From assembly GCA_945889545.1 (NCBI GenBank), contig CAMDCC010000017.1:1-19909 (forward strand): DNA of 19,909 nucleotides. Reading direction: 5' to 3'. Numbering within the stretch: position 1 is the stretch's first letter; every line of letters begins with the position of its first letter. The notes below the pieces were generated by a model that worked only from the letters and a program-made list of their open reading frames with translations, was not told the DNA's origin and did not search any database. A program made the translations under genes and the position numbers. The stretch is from Bifidobacterium breve. GTDB taxonomy: Bacteria > Actinomycetota > Acidimicrobiia > IMCC26256 > PALSA-555. This document shows positions 1 through 8,063 of the stretch, piece after piece.

Positions 1-1332
1 GACGACGCCCTGTGCTTTCAGCTCGTCGCGGATGCGGTCGGCTTCGGCGAAGTCTTTTCCGGCGCGTGCGGCCTCACGTTGTGCAACCAGCGCGTCGACG
101 TCGACGTCGGTGGCCTTCGCAACGTCAATGGTGAGACCCAACGCCTCCGCGAGGTGAACGACCGTGGCCGTGAGCGACGCTGCTCGCTCGAGCTCACCAT
201 CGTCGATCGCCTGGTTCGCCGCGGTCACCGCCTCAAAGATCGCGCCGACGGCGCCGGGCGTGCCGAAGTCGTCATCCATCTCGTCGCGGAATCGCGCCAC
301 GAGGTCGTCGTCGAGCGGAGCGTCGGCAAACGGACTGCCCGCGGCGGGGGCGCGCCGCGCCAACGCGTCGAGCCGGGCCACGCTCTTGGCCCCATCCGAG
401 AGCTCGGCGTCGCCCAGCTCCATCGCCTTGCGGTAGTGCGTCTGGAGCACGGCGAGTCGGAACGCTCGTCCTCCATGCGCATCGAGCGCCTCTTCGAGCG
501 TGCGGAAGTTGCCGAGCGATTTCGACATCTTCTCGCCGGAGATCTCGACCATGCCCGAATGCATCCAGTGCCGAGCGAATGGATGACCCGCGGCTTCGGC
601 TTGCACCCGCTCGTTCTCGTTGTGCGGAAAGACGAGATCGTCGCCGGCACCGTGCAGGTCGAATCCCTCACCAAGCAGGTCGAGCGACATCGCCGAGCAC
701 TCGATGTGCCACCCCGGCCGTCCCGCGCCCCACGGCGAGTCCCACACGGGTTCGCCCAGCTTGCCCGCCTTCCAAAGCACGAAGTCGACGGGGCTGCGCT
801 TCGACTCGTCCACCTCGACGCGCGCTCCGGCAGAGTCGAGCAGTTGTTCCAGCGTGCGGTGTGGCAGCGCGCCGTACTCCGAGAACGATGCAACGTCGAA
901 GTACACACCGCTACCGTCCATCACGTACGCGTGGCCGGATGCAACGAGCTCTTCAATCAACGAGATCATCGATGCGATGTACTCGGTGGCATGCGGCGTC
1001 TCGTCGGGACGCGCCACACCAAGTCGGTCGAGCTGCGCCCAGTACGCGGCCTCGAACTCTTGCGCGAGCTCCGGCTCGCTCCCGCCACGCTCGGCCGCCC
1101 GAGCGATGATCTTGTCCTCGATGTCGGTGACGTTGCTCACGAAGCGCACGGCCAGGCCGGTCCACGCGAGATACCGACGGACGACGTCGTAGACGAGCGC
1201 AGTGCGACCGTGGCCGACGTGCGGCACGTCATAGACCGTTGGCCCGCACACGTAGATCGCGATCTTCCCCGGATCGCGCAGGTCGAGATCAGCCTTGGCC
1301 CGTTGCATCGTGTCGTAGATGCGCACACCCAT
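1..1332 (-). CDS. cysS: Cysteinyl-tRNA synthetase (3' end outside window)
   Basis: Class I aminoacyl-tRNA synthetase that charges tRNA-Cys in the cytoplasm. The frame is open from an ATG at 1332 to the window edge (444 residues visible; the family is usually about 460, so only the extreme C-terminus is missing). The HIGH-type signature is HVGH (38-41) and KMSKS is intact (268-272). The four expected zinc ligands can be placed at Cys29, Cys212, His237 and Glu241. The ENE sequence after FPH argues for CysS rather than the related mycothiol enzyme MshC. The second His of the usual FPHHENE is Asn here, but it is not a ligand. The C-terminal motif AARAGKDFAEADRIRDEL is typical of CysS. The ATG lies 2 bp after the ispF stop, with an AGGAGAG ribosome site 9 nt upstream, so it is probably co-transcribed with carD-ispD-ispF, as in mycobacteria. 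Confidence 0.96.
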   Translation of the reverse strand, partial: MGVRIYDTMQRAKADLDLRDPGKIAIYVCGPTVYDVPHVGHGRTALVYDVVRRYLAWTGLAVRFVSNVTDIEDKIIARAAERGGSEPELAQEFEAAYWAQLDRLGVARPDETPHATEYIASMISLIEELVASGHAYVMDGSGVYFDVASFSEYGALPHRTLEQLLDSAGARVEVDESKRSPVDFVLWKAGKLGEPVWDSPWGAGRPGWHIECSAMSLDLLGEGFDLHGAGDDLVFPHNENERVQAEAAGHPFARHWMHSGMVEISGEKMSKSLGNFRTLEEALDAHGGRAFRLAVLQTHYRKAMELGDAELSDGAKSVARLDALARRAPAAGSPFADAPLDDDLVARFRDEMDDDFGTPGAVGAIFEAVTAANQAIDDGELERAASLTATVVHLAEALGLTIDVAKATDVDVDALVAQREAARAGKDFAEADRIRDELKAQGVV

Positions 1333-1334
1333 TG

Positions 1335-1832
1335 CTAGCCGCTCTCCTGCGCGACGAGGAGAGCAATTGCCCACGCGGCGATGCCTTCACCACGACCGAC
1401 CGCACCGACCCCCTCAGCGTGCTTGGGCTTGACCGAGACCGGCGCGCCGACCACTGCCGTCAAGTTCGCGGCCATCGCGGGGACATACGGCGCGAGGCGC
1501 GGATGCTCGGCAGCAATCACCACATCGACGTTGGCCACCGACCAGACCGCAGCACTGATCCGGGTCATCACGTCGCGCAGGAGATCGATGGAGGAAGCGT
1601 CGCGGTACTGCTCGTCGGACGCCGGGAACAACGTGCCGAGGTCGGGCAGCCCCGCGGCGCCGAGCAGCGCGTCCGCCACCGCATGCGCGGCCACATCGGC
1701 GTCGGAATGACCCGCGAGGCCCGGCGCATCGGGGATCGTCACGCCACCCAGTACGAGCGGGCCATCGCCGCCGAACGCATGCACGTCGAAGCCGAGACCG
1801 ACGCGCAGGCCGAGCCCGGTGGGCGTGCTCAC
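1335..1832 (-). CDS. ispF: 2-C-methyl-D-erythritol 2,4-cyclodiphosphate synthase
   Basis: Fifth step of the MEP (non-mevalonate) isoprenoid pathway: converts CDP-methylerythritol 2-phosphate to the cyclic diphosphate with release of CMP. The protein has 165 residues, normal for IspF. The zinc ligands are visible as Asp16 and His18 in GFDVHAF and His50 after GHSDADV. The DALLGAAGLPDLGTLFP block and the C-terminal GRGEGIAAWA block are family signatures. The start is GTG at 1832, overlapping the ispD stop by 4 bp (GTGA), which implies translational coupling; a GAGG lies about 5 nt upstream. Together with ispD it supplies isoprenoid precursors, the substrates of enzymes such as the polyprenyl synthase at the other end of the window. 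Confidence 0.97.
   Translation of the reverse strand: MSTPTGLGLRVGLGFDVHAFGGDGPLVLGGVTIPDAPGLAGHSDADVAAHAVADALLGAAGLPDLGTLFPASDEQYRDASSIDLLRDVMTRISAAVWSVANVDVVIAAEHPRLAPYVPAMAANLTAVVGAPVSVKPKHAEGVGAVGRGEGIAAWAIALLVAQESG
1342..1348 (-). promoter_or_regulatory. Ribosome binding site of cysS
   Basis: AGGAGAG on the minus strand, 9 nt before the cysS ATG and inside the end of ispF. It fixes the cysS start and suggests translation independent of ispF termination. Confidence 0.75.
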
Positions 1833-2464
1833 TGCGCCTCGAGCAAGGTCTCGGCGAGGGCAAGGTCGGCGATGGTTGTCACCTTGAGGTTGCGGGGATC
1901 CCCGGCCACGATCACGACCGTGCCGCCAGATGCCTCGACGAGCGCGGCGTCATCGGTTGCATTGTCGCCGCGCTCGTGCGCGGCGCGCAGCACGTCCGCT
2001 CGAAATGCTTGGGGTGTCTGCACGGCCACGAGCATGTCGCGTTCAACGGTGTCGACCACGCGATCGCCGTCGACGCGCTTCAGTGTGTCGACCACCTCCA
2101 ACGCGGGGATCGCGGCATCGGCACCAGCACGTACGGCATCGATGACCAGCTCAAACAACTCGGGCCGCGCCAACGGACGTGCCGCGTCGTGCACCACAAC
2201 GATCTCGGTGTCGGCAGCCACCGCTGCGAGACCGGCTCGCACCGAATCGGAGCGGGTGGCTCCCCCGGTGACCGATGCTTGCACCGCCGGGCCGTCCCAC
2301 TCGACGCCTGGAGGCAGCACGACGATGACCTCGTTGCACACCGAGCTGGCCGCAGCGACGGCATGATCGACGAGACGCGCGCCGGCCACGCTGGAGAACT
2401 GCTTCAGAGCCCCGAATCGATCGCCGCGACCGCCGGCGACGACCACGGCGGAGGTTCGCGCCAC
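1829..2464 (-). CDS. ispD: 2-C-methyl-D-erythritol 4-phosphate cytidylyltransferase
   Basis: Third step of the MEP pathway: transfers CMP from CTP to methylerythritol 4-phosphate. The protein has 211 residues, slightly short for IspD (about 225-235). Nucleotide-binding loop AGGRGDRFGALKQF holds Arg16 and Lys21. The TGGATRSDSVRAGL, VHDAARPL and VQTPQAF blocks are all present, and the C-terminal RNLKVTT (Lys194) replaces the more usual NIKIT. The start is GTG at 2464, directly before the glycine-rich loop. No convincing Shine-Dalgarno is seen, but the gene starts only 11 bp after the carD stop. It is not fused to IspF, unlike in some alphaproteobacteria. Confidence 0.96.
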   Translation of the reverse strand: MARTSAVVVAGGRGDRFGALKQFSSVAGARLVDHAVAAASSVCNEVIVVLPPGVEWDGPAVQASVTGGATRSDSVRAGLAAVAADTEIVVVHDAARPLARPELFELVIDAVRAGADAAIPALEVVDTLKRVDGDRVVDTVERDMLVAVQTPQAFRADVLRAAHERGDNATDDAALVEASGGTVVIVAGDPRNLKVTTIADLALAETLLEAQ

Positions 2465-2475
2465 GCCGGGTGGGG

Positions 2476-3129
2476 CTAGCCGGACTTCTTGGCTGCAGCG
2501 GCCTTCTTGGCCGGCGCCTTCTTCGCAGGTGCCTTCTTGACTGCTGCCTTGACTGGCGACTTTGCTGCCGGCTTGGAGATCAGCGCTTTGCGCGGCGCCG
2601 CCTTGGCCTTGGTGGGACTCTTCTTCGGCGTGATTGCCGGGACATCGCGACCCTGCAGCACGTCGTCGAGGCGGGCGTCGGCGGCTTCTTCATCGACGTT
2701 GAGCGCGAACACGAGCTCCGACACGAGGATCTGGCGGGCGCGGGCGAGCATGCGCTTCTCACCGGCGGACAGGCCCTTGTCGGCTTCACGCAGTGACAGG
2801 TTCCGCACAACTTCGGCAACTTGGTAGATGTCGCCACTCTTGAGCTTCTCGACATGGTTCTTGAAGCGCCGCGACCAGTTGGTGGGCATGCGGGCTTCCT
2901 TCTTGCGAAGGACCGCGAAGACCTCTTCGACCTCTTCGTCGTTGATCACGTCGCGAAGACCGATCTCGTCGGCCTTCTCGACCGGGATCGAAACCTTGAG
3001 ATCGCCGTAGGTGATGCGCAACACGAAGTAGTCGGTCTTGTGACCGTCGAAGACGCGCTTCTCCTTGCCTTCGATGATGGCCGCACCATGATGCGGGTAC
3101 ACAACCTTGTCACCGACCGCGAACGACAT
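2476..3129 (-). CDS. carD: CarD-family transcription factor with Lys/Ala/Pro-rich tail
   Basis: CarD/CdnL binds the RNA polymerase beta subunit and stabilises the open promoter complex at rRNA and many housekeeping promoters. Residues 1-65 form the polymerase-interaction domain (MSFAVGDKVVYPHHGAA...). Residues 70-160 form the helical DNA-binding domain, with the conserved Trp85 in PTNWSRR that wedges the upstream edge of the bubble. The core matches the roughly 160-residue mycobacterial protein, but here about 50 residues follow (165-217) made almost only of Lys, Ala and Pro (KKAPAKKAPAKKAAAAKK), resembling histone H1 tails. The start is the ATG at 3129, with AGGAG 4 nt upstream; the frame stays open upstream to 3387, but that extension has no CarD similarity and crosses the promoter. 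First gene of the carD-ispD-ispF-cysS set. Confidence 0.96.
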   Translation of the reverse strand: MSFAVGDKVVYPHHGAAIIEGKEKRVFDGHKTDYFVLRITYGDLKVSIPVEKADEIGLRDVINDEEVEEVFAVLRKKEARMPTNWSRRFKNHVEKLKSGDIYQVAEVVRNLSLREADKGLSAGEKRMLARARQILVSELVFALNVDEEAADARLDDVLQGRDVPAITPKKSPTKAKAAPRKALISKPAAKSPVKAAVKKAPAKKAPAKKAAAAKKSG

Positions 3130-3241
3130 GGTGCTCCTAGCGCGCGAAGAATGCTGAAGAAATGGGAAAGGAGAAAAGGGGAGGCGGAACACCAATTGTA
3201 CCAGACCCCCTCTCTCGGACTGGTCTGGAGACCGACCGCTA
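3130..3241. promoter_or_regulatory. Divergent carD / crp-like promoter region
   Basis: A 112-bp gap between divergent genes. On the minus strand TACAAT (3195-3200) is a 5/6 match to the sigma-70 -10 box for carD, giving a leader of roughly 60 nt that is strikingly pyrimidine-rich. No good -35 is seen. That zone is instead occupied by two overlapping inverted repeats: CCAGACC (3201-3207) with GGTCTGG (3222-3228), and GGTCT-GG-AGACC (3222-3233). AGGAG at 3134-3138 is the carD ribosome site. No clear Shine-Dalgarno precedes the plus-strand gene. The dyads could be an operator, but they do not resemble the TGTGA-N6-TCACA Crp consensus. Confidence 0.5.
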
Positions 3242-3928
3242 ATGTCCGACTCGGGGGTGGTGGTCGTGGAACGGAATCTGCTCGGCACCACCGACCTGTT
3301 CGCTCCCCTGCCGCCCGAGGTGCTCGAGGGACTCCGCGCGCAGGCAACCGTGCGCACGCTGGCACGCAACGAGTGGCTGTTCCTCAAGGGTGACGAGTCC
3401 GACGCGCTCTACGTGATCGACGAGGGCCGGGTCGCTATCGCCACCCAGTCTGGCGACGGGCGAGAGACGGTGCTCGCTGTGCTCGAAGACGGCGCGCTCT
3501 TCGGCGAGCTCCCGCTGTTCGACGACGCGCCCCGCTCGGCCGATGTACGGGCGCTCGCCGACACGACGCTGATCGAGCTCGGGTACGAACCCGTCCGGCA
3601 AGTGCTGCGCGAACGGCCCGAGCTGCTCTGGGTGATCGTGCGACTCGTCGTGCAACGGTTGCGCGCAACTGACGAAGCGCTCGCCGACGCGGTGTTCCTC
3701 GACGTGCCCGCTCGCACCGCCAAGCGTCTGCTCGACATGGCGGGAAACGACGACCGGTTCACGCTGCCCGTGACGCAAGAAGAGCTCGCGGCGATCGTGG
3801 GTGCGAGCCGCGAGCGTGTGAACAAGGCGATCTCATTGTTCGTACGGCTCGGCTGGCTCGAGATCGAGGGTCGCAGCAGCTACCGCATCCTCGACCGCGA
3901 GGCACTCCAGGACCGAGCCACGATCTAA
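3242..3928 (+). CDS. Crp/Fnr-family transcriptional regulator
   Basis: 228-residue cyclic-nucleotide-responsive DNA-binding protein. Residues 18-125 form the cNMP-binding beta-roll. The phosphate-binding cassette FGELPLFDDAPRSADVRA keeps Gly88, Glu89, Arg98 and Ser99, the residues that bind the ribose and phosphate of cAMP in Crp, so cAMP binding is plausible. A long dimerisation helix follows (126-150), then a winged helix-turn-helix (about 173-218, TQEELAAIVGASRERVNKAISLF). There is no Fnr-type N-terminal cysteine cluster. The ATG at 3242 gives the usual domain start, but nearby GTG codons (from 3257) could also serve. It is convergent with the adenylate cyclase-ATPase gene at 4000-7290 and divergent from carD. 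I infer, but cannot prove, that it senses cAMP; the targets are unknown. Confidence 0.92.
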   Translation: MSDSGVVVVERNLLGTTDLFAPLPPEVLEGLRAQATVRTLARNEWLFLKGDESDALYVIDEGRVAIATQSGDGRETVLAVLEDGALFGELPLFDDAPRSADVRALADTTLIELGYEPVRQVLRERPELLWVIVRLVVQRLRATDEALADAVFLDVPARTAKRLLDMAGNDDRFTLPVTQEELAAIVGASRERVNKAISLFVRLGWLEIEGRSSYRILDREALQDRATI

Positions 3929-3939
3929 CTCCCGGATTC

Positions 3940-3980
3940 TTGGCACGCTGAAGGAGTCCATGTGTCCTTCAGCGTGCCGA
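3940..3980. terminator. Bidirectional hairpin between convergent genes
   Basis: Perfect 14-bp inverted repeat: GGCACGCTGAAGGA (3942-3955) and TCCTTCAGCGTGCC (3965-3978) with a 9-nt loop, extended by a G-T and a T-A pair to 3940/3980. It lies 13 bp past the stop of the Crp-like gene and about 20 bp past the stop of the cyclase gene, so it can serve both. No T-tract follows on either strand, as is common for terminators in GC-rich actinobacteria. Confidence 0.8.
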
Positions 3981-3999
3981 AAAGCGGCTCTTCGAGAGT

Positions 4000-6900
4000 T
4001 CAGAGAAGCGTGCGGGCTTCAGTGGCGGCGGCGATAAGACCCAGGCGGTCGGCGGTCTCCAATGCCTGCGTAAGGGCGGCGCGTGCGAGATCGGCATCGC
4101 CGGCGGCATCGCGCGCGAGCAGTGCGCGGGCGAGATCGATGCGGTGGTTCGTGCCGAGGAACTCGAAGCCCCAACGGTCAGCCACCTCGATCGCGCGCGT
4201 CGTCGCCGCGATGGCATCGTCGAATCGGCCCTCCACGAATGCGATGCGCCCGATGAGGTAGTCGCCCGTACCGAGCAACCCGGTGTCGCCACCGAGCATG
4301 TGTCCCGCGTACGGAGCGACGTCGTCGCGCAGCCGCGCCGCGAGGTCGGTGTCGCCGACGCGGTACGCCACTGCAGTCTCGGCCTCGAGCGCCCAGGGGA
4401 AGATGACCTGAGGCACCAGCGGGCGGACGTCGCGAACCCACGTGGCGTGCCCAGCGGCAGCCGCGTCGAGATCACCGGCCTCTGCGAGCATCAGCATCCG
4501 CCAGCCCCCCGCCACGCCGAACACGGTCTGATCCAGTCGATCCATCAAGCCGCGCGCGGCATCGAAATCTGCTCGAGCCAACGCAACGGAAAGGTGATGG
4601 CTCCACACGATCACATCGTTGGTCTCACCGAGCGCCGCGCCGAGTAGGTTCGCGCGCTCAATGAGCTCTTCGGATTCTTCGAAGCGACCGGCGGCAAGCG
4701 CCCAGCTCGCGGCGAAGACCACCGGCGCCCATCCCTTTAACACGCTCGGGAACGCGCCCGCCGTGTCCATCTCGAGGATGGCCGCCTCGAGGTCCAACGA
4801 CTCGATGAGTCCTTGGTCCAAGAGGTAGCGAGCGTTGAACTCCCAATCGGGTCGTTTCAGATCAACGCTGTGCTGAACATCAGCGGACGCGACTCGAACT
4901 AACTCGGCCGATCGACCTCGCGACCGCAGACCCCAGCTCCACCCATGGAGCGCCACATGACGAGCAATGTCGTCACCCGACGCGCGCGCGAGACGTTCGG
5001 CTTCCTCGGCCAACACGAGAGCCTCGTCGCCCGGCGCGAGCACGAGCGCGTTGGCGAGCGCCGCGGTCACGTACGCGCGGTCTGGGTGGTTGTCGCCCAG
5101 ACCGGCCAGCCCTTCGCGCATGAGCTCGACCGCAACCGGGTCGTGCGGGGCGGCCCAGTGACCAACGACCCCCTGGTACGTCACACCGGCACGCCCGATA
5201 AGACCGGCGTTGCCAGCCTGGCGCGCGACCTCGGCAGCAGCAAGCGCGTCCGCACGGCCCGCATCGGCGTTGTTGCGCTCGTGCTGTGCCATACCGCGCT
5301 CGATGAGAAGCGTGGCGCGAACCAGATCGTCGGCGTCTCCGGTCTCGAGTGCCTCCAGCGCGAGATCGTAGAAGTGCACGACCTCGTCGTACGCGAGGTG
5401 GGCATGCGCTTCTTCAGCAGCGCGCACGGCATGCTCAAGTGCCTTGTCGGCAACGCCGGTCGAGGCCGCTTCCGAGAAGTGGTGCGCGAGCTCGGCGGCT
5501 GACGCGTCGCCGCGGCGCTCGAGCGCCTCCCCGATCTGGCGGTGCAGGCGCACCCGGCGCGTCGTGCTCAGCTCGTCGAGCAGCGTGGAGCGCACAAGCG
5601 CGTGCGAGAAGCTCATGCGTCCGTGGGTGCCGCTGACCTCGTCGACGAGCCGCGCCGCGATCGCCAGCTCCACGTGCGCGAGCACCGCGTCCTCGGAAAC
5701 TTCGGAGACCTCGGCCACTAGGTCGACGGGGAACTCGCGACCCACGACCGCAGCCGTACGCAGCGTGGCGTTGGCTTCCTCAGGCAGGCGCGACAGGCGC
5801 CGCCCGACCACATCGCGAACACCTTCGGGGATCCCGACCTCCTCGATCGACGTGACCGTGCCCTGCCACCGCCCGTCGCGATGCACGATCACGCTCGTCT
5901 CGACCAGATGTCGGATGACCTCACCCACGAAGAACGGGTTGCCCTCGGTCTCCTGTACCAACGTGTGCGCGAACGCGATCCCGAGCTCGTCGAGCTCGCT
6001 TCCACCGGCCGCCGCGAGCAGTGCGCGCATCCCCGCTTCATCGATGCCACGCAACGAGTACCGCTCGACGCGGGACTCACGACGGAAGTCACCGATCATC
6101 GCCGACAGTGGATGGCCACGGTCGACATCAGTGTCGCGATACGTGGCGACGATGAGCACTGCTGCGGCGGGCGCGAGCCGCCGGACGAGGTGGCGCAAGA
6201 GCCCGAGGCTCGAAGCGTCGGCCCAATGGACGTCGTCTATCACCATGAACGCGGGCGCGTCGGCGGCGACCGCCTCGACGAGATTAACCGTGGCGTCGAA
6301 GAGCGCAAGCAGCTCGGTTTCCGGGTCGACGGTCCTTGGTTCGGGAATCCCGTCCACCCGTCGAGCCAGCTCGGGCACCAAACGCGTGATCTCGCCACCA
6401 TGGCGATCGACGTGCGCCGCGAGGAGCTCCGTAGGCGCGTGTGCGACCACGTGGCGCAAGATCTCGATCCATGGTGCGAACGGCGCCGAGATGTTCTCGT
6501 CGCAGCGTCCGGCGAGCACCCACGCACCATCCTCGTGCGCGGCGCGTGCGAGCTCCGCCGAGAGGCGCGTCTTGCCTACGCCAGGCTCGCCACTGATGAG
6601 CGCGACGGTTCGCCCGTCGGTCTGCGCCGACTTCCACTGCACTCGAAGCGCCTCACGCTCAGTGTCGCGACCCGAGAACGGCAGCTCGCTCGCGACCGAC
6701 AGCAGCGGCGCGGGGAGTGGAGCGCGATCCCCCACGACCGGCTCCCACGGCACTTCGTACGCGGTGACGGGCTCGGCGAGGCCCTTGAGCTCGAGCTCGC
6801 CAACCAGCCGGAACGCATGCTCGGTACGCCCCCGAGCAAGCCCGCGCACGAGATCGTCCACCAAGATCTGGCCACCGACGGCGCGATCGCACAGCCGAGC

Positions 6901-7290
6901 CGCGGTCACGACCGGCGTGCCGTGACAGTCGCCCTCCTCCCACGACACATCCCCGGCGCTGACGCCGATGCGCACGGAGAGGCGTCGGGCGTCGTCCACG
7001 CGCCGGTTGGCACGGTCCATCGCCCGCTGGATCGTGGCCGACGCGGCAACTGCGTCGGCGGTGGCGCCGAACGCGGCCATCACGCCGTCGCCCAGGCGTT
7101 TGACCAAGGTGCCGTCGTGCTCTTCGACCGCCGCAGTCAGGAGCTGATCGTGCGCGCGGCGCAACTCGTCGGCCGCTCCATCACCGAGGCGGGAGCGCAA
7201 CTCGGTCGAACCGACCAGGTCCGTGAACAGGATGGTCGCCGTCCCGGATGTTGGGCCAGACATTGGACCCGATGTTGGTTCGCCAGCCAC
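4000..7290 (-). CDS. Adenylate cyclase (class III) - AAA ATPase - TPR-like signalling protein
   Basis: Large cytoplasmic protein of 1096 residues. Residues 17-180 form a class III nucleotidyl cyclase domain. Metal-binding Asp24 (LFTDLVGSTE) and Asp68 (KRLGDGVMAAF) are present, as are the adenine-selecting Lys64 and Asp121 and the catalytic Arg132. The transition-state Asn of the usual VNxAAR is Val128 (PVVTAAR). Residues about 205-480 form a STAND-like AAA_16 ATPase with Walker A GEPGVGKT (234-241) and Walker B MVIDDVHWAD (349-358). Residues about 600-1096 are alpha-helical and TPR-like. This architecture is common in actinobacterial signalling proteins that couple ligand or protein sensing to cyclase output. 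The start is GTG at 7290; the ATG at 7263 is an alternative. Last gene of the long minus-strand run, 26 bp after the hydrolase gene. Activity is uncertain because of the missing Asn. Confidence 0.9.
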   Translation of the reverse strand: MAGEPTSGPMSGPTSGTATILFTDLVGSTELRSRLGDGAADELRRAHDQLLTAAVEEHDGTLVKRLGDGVMAAFGATADAVAASATIQRAMDRANRRVDDARRLSVRIGVSAGDVSWEEGDCHGTPVVTAARLCDRAVGGQILVDDLVRGLARGRTEHAFRLVGELELKGLAEPVTAYEVPWEPVVGDRAPLPAPLLSVASELPFSGRDTEREALRVQWKSAQTDGRTVALISGEPGVGKTRLSAELARAAHEDGAWVLAGRCDENISAPFAPWIEILRHVVAHAPTELLAAHVDRHGGEITRLVPELARRVDGIPEPRTVDPETELLALFDATVNLVEAVAADAPAFMVIDDVHWADASSLGLLRHLVRRLAPAAAVLIVATYRDTDVDRGHPLSAMIGDFRRESRVERYSLRGIDEAGMRALLAAAGGSELDELGIAFAHTLVQETEGNPFFVGEVIRHLVETSVIVHRDGRWQGTVTSIEEVGIPEGVRDVVGRRLSRLPEEANATLRTAAVVGREFPVDLVAEVSEVSEDAVLAHVELAIAARLVDEVSGTHGRMSFSHALVRSTLLDELSTTRRVRLHRQIGEALERRGDASAAELAHHFSEAASTGVADKALEHAVRAAEEAHAHLAYDEVVHFYDLALEALETGDADDLVRATLLIERGMAQHERNNADAGRADALAAAEVARQAGNAGLIGRAGVTYQGVVGHWAAPHDPVAVELMREGLAGLGDNHPDRAYVTAALANALVLAPGDEALVLAEEAERLARASGDDIARHVALHGWSWGLRSRGRSAELVRVASADVQHSVDLKRPDWEFNARYLLDQGLIESLDLEAAILEMDTAGAFPSVLKGWAPVVFAASWALAAGRFEESEELIERANLLGAALGETNDVIVWSHHLSVALARADFDAARGLMDRLDQTVFGVAGGWRMLMLAEAGDLDAAAAGHATWVRDVRPLVPQVIFPWALEAETAVAYRVGDTDLAARLRDDVAPYAGHMLGGDTGLLGTGDYLIGRIAFVEGRFDDAIAATTRAIEVADRWGFEFLGTNHRIDLARALLARDAAGDADLARAALTQALETADRLGLIAAATEARTLL

Positions 7291-7316
7291 GGCGTGAGGC
7301 TAGGTCGTGGTGCTCG

Positions 7317-8057
7317 TCAGGAAAGAAGAAACTCGAGTGACCGCCGCCAGGCATCGGCCGCGTCGTCGGGTCGATGGGCCGGGCGTTCGGGCACATGGAC
7401 GAAGCCGTGGTCAGCATCGGGGTAGACAACCACTTGGCAGTCGGGGCGGCTGCCCCACGCGCGGCGCAGCGCGTCGATGTCGTTCTCCGGGGTGAAGTGG
7501 TCCTTGCCGCCGAAGATCGCCAGGGTTGGGCACGCGTCCTTGGCGGTGGCCAATGGCTCGCGCAGGCGTGGGCCACGCCACTCGTTGGGAGTGCGGATCA
7601 TCCCGTAGAACGCCACCGCCCGCTCGAACTCTCCGGTGGCCGCGGCCTTCAACGTCTGCATGCCACCCATGCAGAACCCGAGCACGAACACGTCGAACAC
7701 ACCGTCTCGTTCTTCGAGGTAATCGCCCGCGCGTCTGAGATCGTCGAGCTGGAGGTCGTCGTCGAGCTCGGGCATGAAGCCCATGCGCGTGGTGGGGTCT
7801 TCCGCACCCCGAATCTCGTCGGGAGCACGGGCGAACGGCTCGGGGACACACACGGCAAATCCATGCGAGGCGAGCCGACGGCACAGATCGTCGAAGACCG
7901 GCCGAATCCCCATGATGTCGGGGTGCACGACGAGTCCGGCGTCGGCGACACCGTCGAAGGGCGCACCGTGGATGGCCGCGACCAACGTGTCATCGCTCCC
8001 GGTCAGCGTGACGCGCTCAACGCCCGCATCACGCGGTCCCTCCCGCAACTCAGCCAC
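7317..8057 (-). CDS. Dienelactone hydrolase family alpha/beta hydrolase
   Basis: 246-residue alpha/beta hydrolase of the dienelactone hydrolase (carboxymethylenebutenolidase-like) family. The catalytic triad is visible: nucleophile Cys129 in GFCMGG, Asp186 in GGKDHFTP and His217 in DADHGFVH. The HPDIMGIRP and VCVPEPFARAP blocks fit the family. No signal peptide, so cytoplasmic. The start is GTG at 8057, 6 bp after the disA stop and 26 bp before the cyclase gene, so it sits in the middle of the putative operon. The true substrate is unknown. Family members hydrolyse varied esters and lactones, and nothing nearby points to aromatic catabolism. Confidence 0.9.
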   Translation of the reverse strand: MAELREGPRDAGVERVTLTGSDDTLVAAIHGAPFDGVADAGLVVHPDIMGIRPVFDDLCRRLASHGFAVCVPEPFARAPDEIRGAEDPTTRMGFMPELDDDLQLDDLRRAGDYLEERDGVFDVFVLGFCMGGMQTLKAAATGEFERAVAFYGMIRTPNEWRGPRLREPLATAKDACPTLAIFGGKDHFTPENDIDALRRAWGSRPDCQVVVYPDADHGFVHVPERPAHRPDDAADAWRRSLEFLLS

Positions 8058-8063
8058 GTTCGC

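Noticed and set aside
1..1332. Mycothiol ligase MshC instead of CysS
   Set aside because: Length, the ENE zinc-ligand block, the CysS-type C-terminus and the carD-ispD-ispF neighbourhood all favour CysS.
79..1338. 419-codon plus-strand frame opposite cysS
   Set aside because: The minus strand encodes an intact cysteinyl-tRNA synthetase with HIGH and KMSKS motifs.
3130..3387. N-terminal extension of CarD by 86 residues
   Set aside because: It would cross the carD -10 box and start inside the divergent Crp-like gene; the ATG at 3129 has its own AGGAG and matches the family start.
5444..7425. Two plus-strand open frames of about 500 codons opposite the cyclase-ATPase gene
   Set aside because: The minus strand shows cyclase and ATPase motifs in perfect order; the plus-strand translations are compositionally odd and motif-free.
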